NCBI RefSeq assembly: GCF_947493765.1 | Contig: NZ_CANLSZ010000009.1 | Coordinates: 33,654 to 97,653, forward strand | DNA length: 64,000 nt | Reading direction: 5' to 3' | Source: an uncultured Arthrobacter sp. | GTDB lineage: Bacteria; Actinomycetota; Actinomycetes; Actinomycetales; Micrococcaceae | Shown: in pieces, positions 53,227 to 63,957 of the stretch | Layout: every line of letters starts with the position of its first letter | Position numbering within the stretch: the stretch's first letter is position 1 | Notes under the pieces: generated by a model | The model's database searches: none | The model's input: only the letters and a program-made list of their open reading frames with translations | What the model was told of the DNA's origin: nothing | Made by a program: the position numbers and the translations under genes

Positions 53227-55839
53227 TCAGGCGTTCACGACCAGGCCCATCTCGGCTTTCGAGACGAGCGTGGAGTGCTGCGGCAGTACCCGCACCGTGT
53301 ACCCGAAGGACCCGGTGTGGTCGATCGTGATGGCCCCGGTGAAATGGTGGCGTCCGCTCCCCAGGTTCTCGGAGACCCGGAGTTCGTCCACCGACACGTC
53401 GCTGAGCTCGTCGTTGTCGAGCGCCCGGCCGTAGGCCACCTCGACCGTGACGTCCTCGGGGTCGAGTCCGCCGAGCGCGACGTACGCGCTGACGGTGAGT
53501 GCATCGCCGATCTGCGGGTCCTCGGAGACCCCCGTGGATTCCACGTGCTCCACCTGCACCGCAGGCCAGTTGCCGTGGACGCGGGAGCGCCAGGCCGCTG
53601 TCCGGCGTGCGAGGGCGAACTGGTTCGCCGTGATCTCACGGCCCGCGCGGCACGCCGGCCGGTACAGCTTCTCCACGTAGTCCTGCAGCATGCGCTCCGC
53701 CGAGACCGCCGGGCCCAGCGTCGCCATGGTGTGCTTGATCATGGCGATCCACTGGTGCGGGACGCCGTCGTGCGAGGGCTCCGAGGGTCCTGCGGCGCCG
53801 GCGCCCTGGGCGGGGACCTGCGAGTAGAAGCGCGGGCCCACCTGGGTCTCGAGGAGGTCGTAGAGCGCTGCCGCCTCGATGTCGTCGCGCTCCTCGGCCG
53901 TGGCGCTGTCGTGCGCCGTCGGGATGGCCCACCCGTTGTCGCCGTCGTACATCTCGTCCCACCAGCCGTCCAGGACGGAGAGATTCAGGCCACCGTTGAG
54001 GGCGGACTTCATGCCGGACGTCCCGCACGCCTCGAGCGGGCGGAGCGGGTTGTTCAGCCAGACGTCGCAGCCGGGGAACAGGGTGCGCGCCATGGCGATG
54101 TCGTAGTTCGGCAGGAAGACGATCCGGTGGCGGACCTCGGGGTCGTCCGTGAAGCGCACCAGATCCTGGATCATGCGCTTGCCCTGCTCGTCGGCCGGGT
54201 GCGACTTCCCGGCGATCACGAGCTGGATGGGGTGCTCGGGGTGCAGGAGCAGGGCCTTCAGGCGCGCCGGCTCACGCAGCATCAGGGTGAGCCGCTTGTA
54301 CGTGGGGACGCGGCGGGCGAAGCCGATGGTGAGCACGTCCGGGTCGAGGACGGAGTCGGTCCAGGCCAGTTCCTTCCCGGACGCCCCCCGCTTCTTCCAG
54401 GAGGACCGCAGGCGACCGCGGACGTCGTCCACCAGGTTGGAGCGCAGACTGCGACGCAGGGCCCAGATGTCGGTGTCGGGGACGTCGTACACCTTGTTCC
54501 ACTGCGGGTCGAGGATGGACTCCGCGCCGAAGGACGAGCGCGCGAAGTCGGCGATCTCCGGATCGACCCAGCTCGGCACGTGCACGCCGTTGGTGACCGA
54601 GGTGATGGGCACCTCCTGCGTGTCGAAGCCCGGCCAGAGACCCGAGAACATGCCGCGGGACACTTCGCCGTGCAGCTTGGCCACCCCGTTGGCGCGCTGG
54701 GCGAGGCGCAGGCCCATGACGGCCATGTTGAACTTCGTCGGATCGCCGTCCGCGTAGTTCTCGGCGCCGAGGGCCAGCACCCGGTCGGTGGGCACGCACG
54801 GTGCCAGACCCGCGTGGAAGAAGTGCTCGATCTGCGTCCGCTCGAAACGGTCGATCCCCGCGGGGACGGGCGTGTGGGTGGTGAAGACAGTGGACGCCCG
54901 GCCGGCGGTCAGCGCCTCCTCCCAGCTCATGGGGGACTCGTTGGCCGGATCCATGAGCTCGCGGATGCGCTCGATCCCCAGGAAACCGGCGTGACCCTCG
55001 TTGGTGTGGAAGACCTCGGGCGCCGGGGTCCCCGTGAGCCTCTCGAAGATCCGCAGCGCCTTCACACCGCCCATGCCGAGCAGCAGTTCCTGCTGGAGCC
55101 GCTGGTCCCCGCCGCCGCCGTAGAGCCGGTCGGTGACGTCGCGTGCGGCCTCGTCGTTCTCGGCGACATTGGAGTCCAGGAGCAGCAGGGGTACGCGCCC
55201 GACGTCGGCGCGCCAGATGTGCGCGGCGAGCTGGCGGCCGTTGGGCAGCGGCAACACCACCTTCGCGGCCGAGCCGTCCGCCTCCCGCAGGAGCGTCAGC
55301 GGTAGATTGTCGGGGTCGAGGACGGGGTAGGTCTCCTGCTGCCAGGCGTCACGGGAGAGCGACTGCTTGAAGTAGCCGGCCTGGTACAGCAGGCCGACGC
55401 CGATCAGCGGGACACCGAGATCGGAGGCGGACTTGAGGTGGTCGCCGGCGAGGATGCCGAGGCCACCGGAGTACTGGGGGAGGACCGCACTGATGCCGTA
55501 CTCCGGCGAGAAGTAGGCGATGCTGCGCGGCGCCTCGTCACCGACGCCCTGGTACCAGCGTGGGCCCGTCAGGTACTCGTCGAGATCCGCGTCGAGTTCG
55601 CCGATGCGCCGCACGAGCGCCTCGTCGGCGGCGAGCTGCTGGAGCTTCTCCCGCGTGACCGAACCGAGGAAGGCCACCGGGTCGTGACCACTGTCCGCCC
55701 AGGCCGCCGGATCGATGTCCTCGAACAGGCGCGAGGTCGGCAGATGCCAGGACCAGCGCAGATTGCCTGCGAGTCTGCCGAGCGGGGCGATGCTCTCGGG
55801 GAGGACGGTACGGACGGTAAATCTACGGATTGCCTTCAC
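53227..55839 (-). CDS. glgP: Alpha-glucan (maltodextrin/glycogen) phosphorylase
   Basis: GT35 phosphorylase releasing glucose-1-phosphate, 870 aa, of the GlgP type common in actinobacteria (TIGR02094 style N-terminus: RRFTVRTVLPESIAPLGRLA GNLRWSWH). The PLP-binding Lys is in EACGTSGMKSALNGGLNLSV, and phosphate-binding Arg/Lys segments (AGKSHPADEQGKRMIQDL; FLPNYDIAMARTLFPGCDVW) are complete. ATG start, divergent from glgE by about 130 bases. Confidence 0.95.
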   Translation of the reverse strand: MKAIRRFTVRTVLPESIAPLGRLAGNLRWSWHLPTSRLFEDIDPAAWADSGHDPVAFLGSVTREKLQQLAADEALVRRIGELDADLDEYLTGPRWYQGVGDEAPRSIAYFSPEYGISAVLPQYSGGLGILAGDHLKSASDLGVPLIGVGLLYQAGYFKQSLSRDAWQQETYPVLDPDNLPLTLLREADGSAAKVVLPLPNGRQLAAHIWRADVGRVPLLLLDSNVAENDEAARDVTDRLYGGGGDQRLQQELLLGMGGVKALRIFERLTGTPAPEVFHTNEGHAGFLGIERIRELMDPANESPMSWEEALTAGRASTVFTTHTPVPAGIDRFERTQIEHFFHAGLAPCVPTDRVLALGAENYADGDPTKFNMAVMGLRLAQRANGVAKLHGEVSRGMFSGLWPGFDTQEVPITSVTNGVHVPSWVDPEIADFARSSFGAESILDPQWNKVYDVPDTDIWALRRSLRSNLVDDVRGRLRSSWKKRGASGKELAWTDSVLDPDVLTIGFARRVPTYKRLTLMLREPARLKALLLHPEHPIQLVIAGKSHPADEQGKRMIQDLVRFTDDPEVRHRIVFLPNYDIAMARTLFPGCDVWLNNPLRPLEACGTSGMKSALNGGLNLSVLDGWWDEMYDGDNGWAIPTAHDSATAEERDDIEAAALYDLLETQVGPRFYSQVPAQGAGAAGPSEPSHDGVPHQWIAMIKHTMATLGPAVSAERMLQDYVEKLYRPACRAGREITANQFALARRTAAWRSRVHGNWPAVQVEHVESTGVSEDPQIGDALTVSAYVALGGLDPEDVTVEVAYGRALDNDELSDVSVDELRVSENLGSGRHHFTGAITIDHTGSFGYTVRVLPQHSTLVSKAEMGLVVNA

Positions 55840-55968
55840 CCTTTCACGCTAGCGCACTTACCTCGCCGGACGACGGCTGCGACGCGGGACGGTGCAATAA
55901 GACGTTCACCCGGAGGTCATTCCAAGCCCCCTTAGGAATTCAGGCCTTTAATCGCTAACGTCGTGTGG

Positions 55969-58008
55969 GTGAGAACCACCAGCGAAGAGAACCCGAACAC
56001 CCGGTATCCGGAGGGACTGCGCTTCGGCCGCATCCCCATCACCGCCGTGAGTCCCGTGGTGGAGGACGGCCGTTTCCCCGCGAAGGCGATCCCCGGCTCG
56101 GACATCGCCGTCGGCGCCACCGTCTTCAGGGAGGGCCACGACCAGCTCGGGGTGTCCGCGGTCCTCTACGACCCGCGGGGTAACGAGGTACAGCGCGTGC
56201 GCATGACGCCCGTCGGATCCGGTCTCGACCGCTGGGCCGGGACCCTGACGCCGCGCGCCCAGGGGCTCCACTCCTTCCGCATCGAGGGATGGTCCGACCT
56301 CTTCGGGACCTGGGAGCACGACGCGACGATCAAGATCGCCGCAGGCGTGGACACCGAGCTCATGCTCGCCGAGGGAGCCGCCCTCTTCGAGCGTGCGGCG
56401 GGCGAGCGCTCCGCGGCCGACGCGGATCTCTTCCGCGCCACCGCCCGCATCCTGGCCGACACCGACCGGAGTGTCGAGGCCCGCCTGGCCGCAGGTCTCT
56501 CGCCCGAGATCCACGAGGCGATCGGGCGCCGACCCGTCCGCTCCATGGTCACCGAGTCCTCCGCCTACCCCATCACCGTGGAACGCGAGCTGGCGGGCCG
56601 GGCCGCCTGGTACGAGTTCTTCCCCCGCTCCGAGGGTGCCCGCTACGATCCCGAGACCGCCGAGTGGACCTCCGGGACCTTCCGCGAGGCCACCAAGCGC
56701 CTCGACGCCGTCGCCGCCATGAACTTCGACGTCGTCTACCTGCCGCCCATCCACCCGATCGGTCGGGTGCACCGCAAGGGACCGAACAACACCCTCACCG
56801 CCGGCCCCGGCGACCCCGGGTCCCCCTGGGCCATCGGCTCCGAGGAGGGTGGACACGACGCCATCCACCCCGATCTCGGGACCTTCGACGACTTCGACGC
56901 CTTCGTGGCCCGTGCCCGTGAACTGGATCTCGAGGTGGCCCTCGACCTGGCGCTGCAGGCAGCTCCCGACCACCCCTGGGTCACCACCCACCCCGAGTGG
57001 TTCACCACACGGGTGGACGGTTCCATCGCCTACGCGGAGAACCCCCCGAAGAAGTACCAGGACATCTACCCGATCAACTTCGACAACGACCCCCAGGGCA
57101 TCTCCGAGGAGGTCCTGCGGATCGTCCTCATGTGGATCGATCACGGCGTGAAGATCTTCCGCGTGGACAATCCGCACACCAAACCGGTGCAGTTCTGGGA
57201 GTGGCTGATCGCGAAGGTCAACAGCGACCATCCGGAGGTCGTCTTCCTGGCCGAGGCCTTCACCCGCCCGCCCATGATGCACGCCCTGGGCCGTGCCGGA
57301 TTCCAGCAGTCCTACTCGTACTTCACCTGGCGGAACACGAAGACCGAGCTCGAGGAGTACCTCACCGAGATCAGCACGGTCTCGCCGGCGTACTTCCGGC
57401 CGAACTTCTTCGTCAACACCCCGGACATCCTCACGGAGTACCTCCAGTACGGCGGGCCCGCGGCCTTCCGTATCCGCGCCGTCCTGGCCTCCATGGCCAG
57501 TCCGCTGTGGGGCGTGTACTCGGGCTACGAACTCTTCGAGCACGTGGCCCGCCCCGGCGCCGAGGAGTACCTGGACAACGAGAAGTTCCAGTACCGGCCC
57601 CGGGACTACGCCGCGGCGGAGGCCGAGGGACGGTCCCTCGCCCCCTTCATCACGAGGCTCAACGCCATCCGACGTTCGCATCCGGCCCTGGGCGATCTCG
57701 AGAACCTGAGCATCCACTCGAGCACCGACCCCGCCACCCTGGTCTTCGCCAAGCACAAGCAGACGGACCAGGGCAAGGACACCGTCATCGTCGTCGTGAA
57801 CGTGGACCCGCACGGCACGCGGGAGAGCACCGTCTCGCTCGATCTGGCCCGATTCGCGCTGGACGCGGCCGACCTCGACGAGAACGGCCTGTTCCTCGTC
57901 GACGACCTCATCACCGGCCAGACGTTCACCTGGGGCGAGCACAACTACGTACGGCTCGACCCCCACGTGGAACCCGCCCACATTCTTTCGATCAGGAGAC
58001 AGCGCTAG
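55969..58008 (+). CDS. glgE: Maltosyltransferase GlgE
   Basis: Alpha-1,4-glucan:maltose-1-phosphate maltosyltransferase, GH13_3, extends alpha-glucan with maltose units. 679 aa. N-terminal dimerisation/beta domain (residues 1-200), catalytic barrel with PPIHPIGRVHRKGPNNTLTA, nucleophile Asp400 in KIFRVDNPHTKP and acid Glu in VFLAEAFTRPPMM. Start uncertain: GTG at 55969 would be leaderless behind TAACGT (55956-55961), GTG at 55963 is the alternative; no ribosome site is seen. Stop overlaps treS start (TAGTG). Confidence 0.95.
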   Translation: MRTTSEENPNTRYPEGLRFGRIPITAVSPVVEDGRFPAKAIPGSDIAVGATVFREGHDQLGVSAVLYDPRGNEVQRVRMTPVGSGLDRWAGTLTPRAQGLHSFRIEGWSDLFGTWEHDATIKIAAGVDTELMLAEGAALFERAAGERSAADADLFRATARILADTDRSVEARLAAGLSPEIHEAIGRRPVRSMVTESSAYPITVERELAGRAAWYEFFPRSEGARYDPETAEWTSGTFREATKRLDAVAAMNFDVVYLPPIHPIGRVHRKGPNNTLTAGPGDPGSPWAIGSEEGGHDAIHPDLGTFDDFDAFVARARELDLEVALDLALQAAPDHPWVTTHPEWFTTRVDGSIAYAENPPKKYQDIYPINFDNDPQGISEEVLRIVLMWIDHGVKIFRVDNPHTKPVQFWEWLIAKVNSDHPEVVFLAEAFTRPPMMHALGRAGFQQSYSYFTWRNTKTELEEYLTEISTVSPAYFRPNFFVNTPDILTEYLQYGGPAAFRIRAVLASMASPLWGVYSGYELFEHVARPGAEEYLDNEKFQYRPRDYAAAEAEGRSLAPFITRLNAIRRSHPALGDLENLSIHSSTDPATLVFAKHKQTDQGKDTVIVVVNVDPHGTRESTVSLDLARFALDAADLDENGLFLVDDLITGQTFTWGEHNYVRLDPHVEPAHILSIRRQR

Positions 58009-59777
58009 TGGTCAACCCCTTCCAGCTGAACGCACCCGGACTGGCCCACGACCCCCACTGGTACCGCAAGGCGGTCTTCTACGAGGTCCTGGTGCGCGGT
58101 TTCGCCGACGCGAACGGTGACGGCTCGGGGGATCTCTCGGGATTGATCGAGAAGCTCGACTACCTGCAGTGGCTCGGCATCGACTGCCTCTGGCTCCCCC
58201 CGTTCTTCGAGTCCCCGCTGCGCGACGGCGGCTACGACATCTCGGACTACTACGACGTCCTCGACGAGTTCGGGTCCATGAGCGACTTCAAGCGGCTCGT
58301 CGCCGAGGCCCACGCGCGCGGGGTCCGGGTGATCATCGATCTGCCGGTCAACCACACCTCCGACCAGCACCAGTGGTTCCAGGAGTCCCGCAGCAACCCC
58401 GAGGGACCCTTCGGTGACTTCTACGTCTGGAGCGACACGGACGAGAAGTACGAGGACGCCCGCATCATCTTCGTGGACACCGAGGAGTCCAACTGGACCT
58501 TCGACCCGGTGCGCCGGCAGTTCTTCTGGCACAGGTTCTTCAGCCACCAGCCGGACCTGAACTTCGAGAACCCCGCCGTGCAGGAGGCCATCTTCGACGT
58601 CGTCCGGTTCTGGCTCGACCAGGGGATCGACGGTTTCCGCGCCGATGCCATCCCCTACCTGTTCGAGGAGGAGGGCACCAACTGCGAGAACCTGCCCAAG
58701 ACCCACGAGTTCCTCAAGCGCCTGCGGGCCATGGTGGACGAGAACTACCCGGGCCGGGTGATCATCGCCGAGGCGAACCAGATGCCGGACGAGGTGGTGG
58801 AGTACTTCGGTGACGAGGACGGCCCCGAATGCCACATGTCCTTCCACTTCCCCATCATGCCCCGGCTCTTCTACGCGCTGCGCGACCAGAAGGCGGCTCC
58901 CATCATCGAGACGATGAGGGACACCCCGGACATCCCCGCCGGCGCCCAGTGGGGCACCTTCCTCCGCAACCACGACGAGCTCACGCTGGAGATGGTGACC
59001 AACGAGGAGCGCGAGGCGATGCTCGGCTGGTACGCGCCGGATCCGCGGATGCGCGCCAACGTGGGTATCCGCCGTCGCCTCTCCCCGCTGCTCGACAACT
59101 CGCGGGCCGAGGTGGAACTCATCCACGCGCTGCTGCTCTCCCTGCCGGGCAGCCCGTTCCTGTACTACGGGGACGAGATCGGGATGGGGGACAACATCTG
59201 GCTCGAGGACAGGGACGCCTCACGCACGCCCATGCAGTGGAACCCGGACCGCAACGCGGGTTTCTCGCCGGTGGATCCGGGCAAGCTGTACCTCCCGGTG
59301 GTCCAGTCCCTCGTGTACCACTACAACCACGTCAACGTGGAGGCGCAGATGGCGACGTCGAGTTCGCTCCTGCACTGGCTGCGTCAGATGCTCGCGGTAC
59401 GCAAGGCGCACCCCGCCTTCGGCCTCGGCGCCTACCGGAACGTGCCGGTCGACTCGGAGAACGTGCTGGCCTTCGTCCGCGAGATACCCGAGACCAATGC
59501 CGAGGACGAGTACTCGGAGTCGGTGCTGTGCATCTTCAATCTGTCGCAGCACCCCGTCGCCGCGAGGATGCACCTGCCGGAGTACGCCGGACGGGGCCTG
59601 CGGGATCTCTTCGGGGGAGCCGTCTTCCCCGCGTTCGCCGCCGACGGCGAGATGACCCTGACGCTCGGCAGCCACGACTTCTTCTGGCTGCGGGTCCGCT
59701 CGGCGCACTCCAACACGTCATCCCCGCACACCCAGGCGATGCCGGTCATCGCCCTCCCGGAGGCCGTCGACCAGTGA
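58008..59777 (+). CDS. treS: Trehalose synthase (maltose alpha-D-glucosyltransferase)
   Basis: GH13_16 enzyme interconverting trehalose and maltose, 589 aa. [20 protein letters not shown] at the N-terminus, VINHTSD-type site ([14 protein letters not shown]), nucleophile Asp213 in [20 protein letters not shown], acid Glu in [13 protein letters not shown], and [16 protein letters not shown] start overlapping glgE stop; RBS AGGAGA upstream. Provides maltose to the maltokinase encoded next. Confidence 0.96.
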   Translation: MVNPFQLNAPGLAHDPHWYRKAVFYEVLVRGFADANGDGSGDLSGLIEKLDYLQWLGIDCLWLPPFFESPLRDGGYDISDYYDVLDEFGSMSDFKRLVAEAHARGVRVIIDLPVNHTSDQHQWFQESRSNPEGPFGDFYVWSDTDEKYEDARIIFVDTEESNWTFDPVRRQFFWHRFFSHQPDLNFENPAVQEAIFDVVRFWLDQGIDGFRADAIPYLFEEEGTNCENLPKTHEFLKRLRAMVDENYPGRVIIAEANQMPDEVVEYFGDEDGPECHMSFHFPIMPRLFYALRDQKAAPIIETMRDTPDIPAGAQWGTFLRNHDELTLEMVTNEEREAMLGWYAPDPRMRANVGIRRRLSPLLDNSRAEVELIHALLLSLPGSPFLYYGDEIGMGDNIWLEDRDASRTPMQWNPDRNAGFSPVDPGKLYLPVVQSLVYHYNHVNVEAQMATSSSLLHWLRQMLAVRKAHPAFGLGAYRNVPVDSENVLAFVREIPETNAEDEYSESVLCIFNLSQHPVAARMHLPEYAGRGLRDLFGGAVFPAFAADGEMTLTLGSHDFFWLRVRSAHSNTSSPHTQAMPVIALPEAVDQ

Positions 59778-62700
59778 GCACCCACACCCCGTTCGTCCCC
59801 GACCTCCTCAACGAGTGGCTGCCGTCCCAGCGGTGGTTCCCCGCGAAGGGGCGCTCCGTCGCCCTGACCGTCGCCGGTGGCACCGTCCTCGAGGATCCGG
59901 CGGGTGTCGCCGGTTTCGAGGTCAACTTCCTCGCCGTCGAGTCGGGTCGGCGCACCGACGTCGTCAGCGTGCCCATCAGCTACCGGCCCGAGCCCATCCC
60001 GGGCGCCGGGTCGGCCCTCATCGGGCAGGTGGAGCACCCTGTCCTCGGGACCCGCTGGGCCTACGACGCCACCCACGACCCCGACTTCGTGCGGCTCTGG
60101 GTGTCGTTCATCCTCACCGGCGCGCACTCCGCGGACGGAAGCCTGGCTGGCGTCGTCATCAAGGAGCCGGAACACCAGGGACCCGGTGACGAGCAGCCCG
60201 TGAAGATCCTGCAGGGCGAGCAGTCGAACACCTCCGTGGTCTACGGCGCAGGCCCAGGGTCCATGATCGTCAAGTTCTTCCGCGTCCTCGCCTCGGGGGA
60301 GAGCCCCGACGTGCAGATCAGCGCAGGACTCACCGCCGAAGGGTCCACCGACACCCCCGACACCTTCGGCTGGGTCACCGGATCGTGGCAGGAGGCGCAC
60401 GACCGCACCGGGGCACTCGTCACCGGGCACGTGAGCGTGCTGCGGGACTTCGTGGAGGGCAGCACCGACGCGTGGCGCACCGCATCGCTGGCCGCATCGA
60501 CGGCAACCGACTTCACGGCCCAGGCGCGCGGGCTCGGTGGGGCCGTGGCGCGGATCCACCGCCAGCTCGAAGGGGCGTTCGGCAGCAGGCAGGCGACCGA
60601 CACGGAGAGGACGGAGTTCCGGGAGGCGCTCGCGCAGCGCATCCGCTGGGCGTGGGACGAGGCCGGCGACGCCGTCGGGCCCCTCGGCGCCGAGGTGGAC
60701 AGGATCATCCAGGACGTGGAGGACCTGCAGGACATCCCTCCCCTGCAGCGGATCCATGCCGACCTGCACCTCGGTCAGATCCTCCAGACCCCCGACGGCG
60801 ACTGGCTCGTCATCGATTTCGAGGGCGAACCGCTCAGGCCCACCGCGGAGCGCAGCGTCCCCGACGTGCCCGTACGCGACGTCGTCGGCATGGTCCGCTC
60901 GCTCGAGTACGCCGCGGCGTCGCGCGGGGCGTCCGCCGTCGGCTCCTCCGAGGCGGCCGCGACCGAGCAGTGGTCCACGGCGGCGCGGGAGGCCTTCCTC
61001 GAGGGCTACGCGCAGGACGCCGGTGCCCGCATCGACACGACCGGCCCGCTCTTCAGGGCCCTGTGGCTCGACAAGGCCCTGTACGAAGTCGTCTACGAGA
61101 TCCGCAACAGGCCGGACTGGGTCGAAATGCCCGTCCGGGACGTCCGACGCGCCCTGGGGGTCAAGCCCGGGGCGGACGCTACGAAAGCAGCTGACATGAC
61201 CTCCTCCAGCAACACAGGACCGGGCAAGGGCCCGGACGACGAGAGCGTCGCGAAGAAGACGGCGAAGACCGCGAAGGCAGTGGCCGGGAAGACGAAGGCC
61301 GCCGCGGCCAAGGCCAGGAAGGCGGCGTCGGCCGCGGCCGACAGCGTCACCGAGACCGTGAAGGAGACGGTGGCCGAGTCGACCGGCAGTCCGGCGTCCT
61401 CCCCGACCCCCGAGCTCACCCCCGTGGAGGTGGAGCAGTCCCTCCTGCAGCAGGTCTCCGAGGGTGCCTACAGCCAACCGCACGGGGTGCTGGGCGCGCA
61501 TCTCGCGGACGACGACGTCGTCACGATCAGGACGCTGCGGCGGCTGGCCCGCTCGGTCGTCGTCGTCACCGGCTCGGGTCGCACGGAACTGCGGCACGAG
61601 CACAACGGCATCTGGGTCGGGGCACTCCGGGCCGAGACCGCCGGGCACGTCCCGGACTACCGCCTCGAGGTGACCTACGACGCCGAGCCGATGGTCGTCG
61701 ACGATCCCTACCGGTTCCTGCCGACGCTCGGTGAGATCGACCTGCACCTGATCGGCGAGGGTCGCCACGAGACGCTGTGGACCGCCCTCGGCGCCCACGT
61801 GCGCCACTACTCCTCGGTGCTCGGCGACATCGAGGGTGTGTCCTTCGCCGTGTGGGCGCCGAACGCGCGCGCCGTCCGGGTCATGGGTGATTTCAACGGG
61901 TGGGACGGAAGCGTCAATGCGATGCGCGTGCTCGGCTCCACGGGCGTCTGGGAGATCTTCATCCCCGGCGCCGGAGCGGGGACCCGCTACAAGTTCGAGA
62001 TCCAGGGGGCCGACGGCCAGTGGCGGGAGAAGGCGGACCCCATGGCGCGGGGCACGGAGATCCCTCCCCTCACGGGGTCGAGGGTGGTCGAGTCGACGCA
62101 CGTCTTCGGCGACGATGCGTGGATGCAGGCGCGGGCCGAGACGGATCCGCACAACGGGCCCATGAGCGTCTACGAGGTGCACCTCGCGTCGTGGCGTCAG
62201 GGGCTGGACTACCGGGAGCTCGCGGAGCAGCTGGTCGAGTACGTCACCTGGCAGGGCTTCACCCACGTGGAGCTGATGCCCGTCGCCGAGCACCCGTTCG
62301 GGGGCTCCTGGGGATACCAGGTCACCTCCTACTTCGCGCCGACGTCGCGCTTCGGGTCCCCCGACGATTTCAAGTACCTGATCGACAGGCTGCACCAGGC
62401 GGGCATCGGGGTCATCATGGACTGGGTCCCCGCCCACTTCCCCAAGGACGAATGGGCGCTGGCCAAGTTCGACGGCGGGACGCTCTACGAGCACGGCGAC
62501 CCGTTCCTCGGCGAGCACCAGGACTGGGGCACGCTGATCTTCGACTTCGGGCGTCGCGAGGTACGCAACTTCCTCGTGGCCAATGCGCTCTACTGGCTCG
62601 AGGAGTTCCACATCGACGGCCTCCGGGTCGACGCCGTCGCCTCGATGCTGTACCTGGACTACTCGCGCGAGGAAGGCCGGTGGAGGCCGAACAGGTTCGG

Positions 62701-63598
62701 CGGCCGGGAGAACCTGGAGGCCATCTCCTTCCTGCAGGAGGTCAACGCCACCGCTTATCGGAGGGCTCCGGGGATCGTCATGATCGCCGAGGAGTCGACG
62801 GCGTTCGACGGTGTGACCAGGCCGACCAGCAGCGGGGGCCTGGGCTTCGGCATCAAGTGGAACATGGGCTGGATGCACGACACCCTCGAGTACGTCGCAG
62901 AGGATCCGATCAACCGCAAGCACCACCACGGCAAGGCGACGTTCTCGCTGGTGTACGCGTTCACCGAGAACTTCCTGCTCCCCATCTCGCACGACGAGGT
63001 GGTCCACGGCAAGGGCTCCCTGCTGCGGAAGATGCCCGGCGACCGCTGGCAGCAGCTGGCGAACGTCCGTGCCTACCTGGCCTTCCAGTGGGCCCATCCC
63101 GGCAAGCAACTGATCTTCATGGGCACGGAGTTCGCCCAGGAGGCCGAGTGGGCGGAGCAGCGCAGCCTCGACTGGTGGCTTACCGAGACCCCCTCGCACA
63201 AGGGTGTCCAGGAGCTGGTCCGGTCCCTCAACGACGTGTACCGGCAGACCCCCGCGATGTATGCGCGGGACAACGAGCCGGCCGGGTTCCAGTGGATCGA
63301 CGAGAACGACGGCGAGCACAATACGCTCTCTTTCATCCGATGGGATCATCAGGGGAACCCCCTGGTGTGTGTGGTGAACTTCGCCGGCGGACCGCACGAG
63401 GGATTCCGGGTAGGACTGCCGTGGGCCGGTGAATGGACGGAAGTCCTCAACACCGACTCCGAGGAGTTCGGCGGCTCGGGTGTCGGCAACGGCGGTTGGA
63501 TCACCGCGGTGGAGGGCGCCCACAACGGGCAGCCCGCCTACGGGGACATCCGCGTCCCACCGCTCGGGGCGCTCTACTTCAAGCCGGCGGCCTCCTGA
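59774..63598 (+). CDS. Maltokinase-branching enzyme fusion (Mak-GlgB)
   Basis: 1274-aa fusion. Residues 1-470 are maltokinase (maltose to maltose-1-phosphate): [13 protein letters not shown], catalytic [27 protein letters not shown]. Residues 475-546 are a Lys/Ala/Thr-rich, histone-H1-like linker ([20 protein letters not shown]). Residues 547-1274 are 1,4-alpha-glucan branching enzyme GlgB: CBM48, [20 protein letters not shown], nucleophile Asp953 in [16 protein letters not shown], acid Glu in [11 protein letters not shown], and [17 protein letters not shown] overlaps the treS stop. An ATG at 61196 after GAAAG could give a separate 800-aa linker-GlgB product. With TreS and GlgE it completes the GlgE pathway. 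Confidence 0.93.
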   Translation: MSTHTPFVPDLLNEWLPSQRWFPAKGRSVALTVAGGTVLEDPAGVAGFEVNFLAVESGRRTDVVSVPISYRPEPIPGAGSALIGQVEHPVLGTRWAYDATHDPDFVRLWVSFILTGAHSADGSLAGVVIKEPEHQGPGDEQPVKILQGEQSNTSVVYGAGPGSMIVKFFRVLASGESPDVQISAGLTAEGSTDTPDTFGWVTGSWQEAHDRTGALVTGHVSVLRDFVEGSTDAWRTASLAASTATDFTAQARGLGGAVARIHRQLEGAFGSRQATDTERTEFREALAQRIRWAWDEAGDAVGPLGAEVDRIIQDVEDLQDIPPLQRIHADLHLGQILQTPDGDWLVIDFEGEPLRPTAERSVPDVPVRDVVGMVRSLEYAAASRGASAVGSSEAAATEQWSTAAREAFLEGYAQDAGARIDTTGPLFRALWLDKALYEVVYEIRNRPDWVEMPVRDVRRALGVKPGADATKAADMTSSSNTGPGKGPDDESVAKKTAKTAKAVAGKTKAAAAKARKAASAAADSVTETVKETVAESTGSPASSPTPELTPVEVEQSLLQQVSEGAYSQPHGVLGAHLADDDVVTIRTLRRLARSVVVVTGSGRTELRHEHNGIWVGALRAETAGHVPDYRLEVTYDAEPMVVDDPYRFLPTLGEIDLHLIGEGRHETLWTALGAHVRHYSSVLGDIEGVSFAVWAPNARAVRVMGDFNGWDGSVNAMRVLGSTGVWEIFIPGAGAGTRYKFEIQGADGQWREKADPMARGTEIPPLTGSRVVESTHVFGDDAWMQARAETDPHNGPMSVYEVHLASWRQGLDYRELAEQLVEYVTWQGFTHVELMPVAEHPFGGSWGYQVTSYFAPTSRFGSPDDFKYLIDRLHQAGIGVIMDWVPAHFPKDEWALAKFDGGTLYEHGDPFLGEHQDWGTLIFDFGRREVRNFLVANALYWLEEFHIDGLRVDAVASMLYLDYSREEGRWRPNRFGGRENLEAISFLQEVNATAYRRAPGIVMIAEESTAFDGVTRPTSSGGLGFGIKWNMGWMHDTLEYVAEDPINRKHHHGKATFSLVYAFTENFLLPISHDEVVHGKGSLLRKMPGDRWQQLANVRAYLAFQWAHPGKQLIFMGTEFAQEAEWAEQRSLDWWLTETPSHKGVQELVRSLNDVYRQTPAMYARDNEPAGFQWIDENDGEHNTLSFIRWDHQGNPLVCVVNFAGGPHEGFRVGLPWAGEWTEVLNTDSEEFGGSGVGNGGWITAVEGAHNGQPAYGDIRVPPLGALYFKPAAS

Positions 63599-63623
63599 CC
63601 GACCGGCGATACTCGGCACCACG

Positions 63624-63658
63624 CAGCGGCGGTGCTCCCACGGGGAGTGCCGCCGCTG
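63624..63658 (+). terminator. Terminator after glgE-treS-mak/glgB
   Basis: Stem 63624-63639 and 63643-63658, 16 bp including two G-U pairs, with a three-base loop, followed by TCTTGTG. It begins 26 bases after the GlgB stop. Confidence 0.8.
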
Positions 63659-63713
63659 TCTTGTGTGCGCTGTCCCGTGTGTGCCGTCCCGGCGCTGGTG
63701 TCCTGCATCTGCT

Positions 63714-63742
63714 TTGCATCGCAGCACGTCCGGTGCTATCGT
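63714..63742 (+). promoter_or_regulatory. rRNA-type promoter
   Basis: TTGCAT (63714-63719), 17-base spacer, TATCGT (63737-63742). Spacing is optimal; the position about 260 bases before the window end, upstream of boxA, fits an rrn promoter. CarD may act here. Confidence 0.7.
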
Positions 63743-63933
63743 TTAGATCCGCGCCGACGCCCCAAAGCACTCGGCCAAACTCCGCACGATCGAACGATTC
63801 GAACTCCTTCCGGAGTGGAGATGCTCGAGCAGGGTTTGGTGGATTTGTGTGGTGGGGTTGGTGGGTGTAGGTTTAGGAAGTTGCTTCGGAGCGATGACAT
63901 GGTTGTTTGATCGTGTTTGGTGCCGTTTGCTCC

Positions 63934-63957
63934 TGTTGTTTGAGAACTCAATAGTGT
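63934..63957 (+). promoter_or_regulatory. boxA antitermination element of rrn leader
   Basis: TGTTGTTTGAGAACTCAATA followed by GTG is nearly identical to the boxA region of mycobacterial and Arthrobacter rrn leaders, bound by NusB/NusE. Confidence 0.8.
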
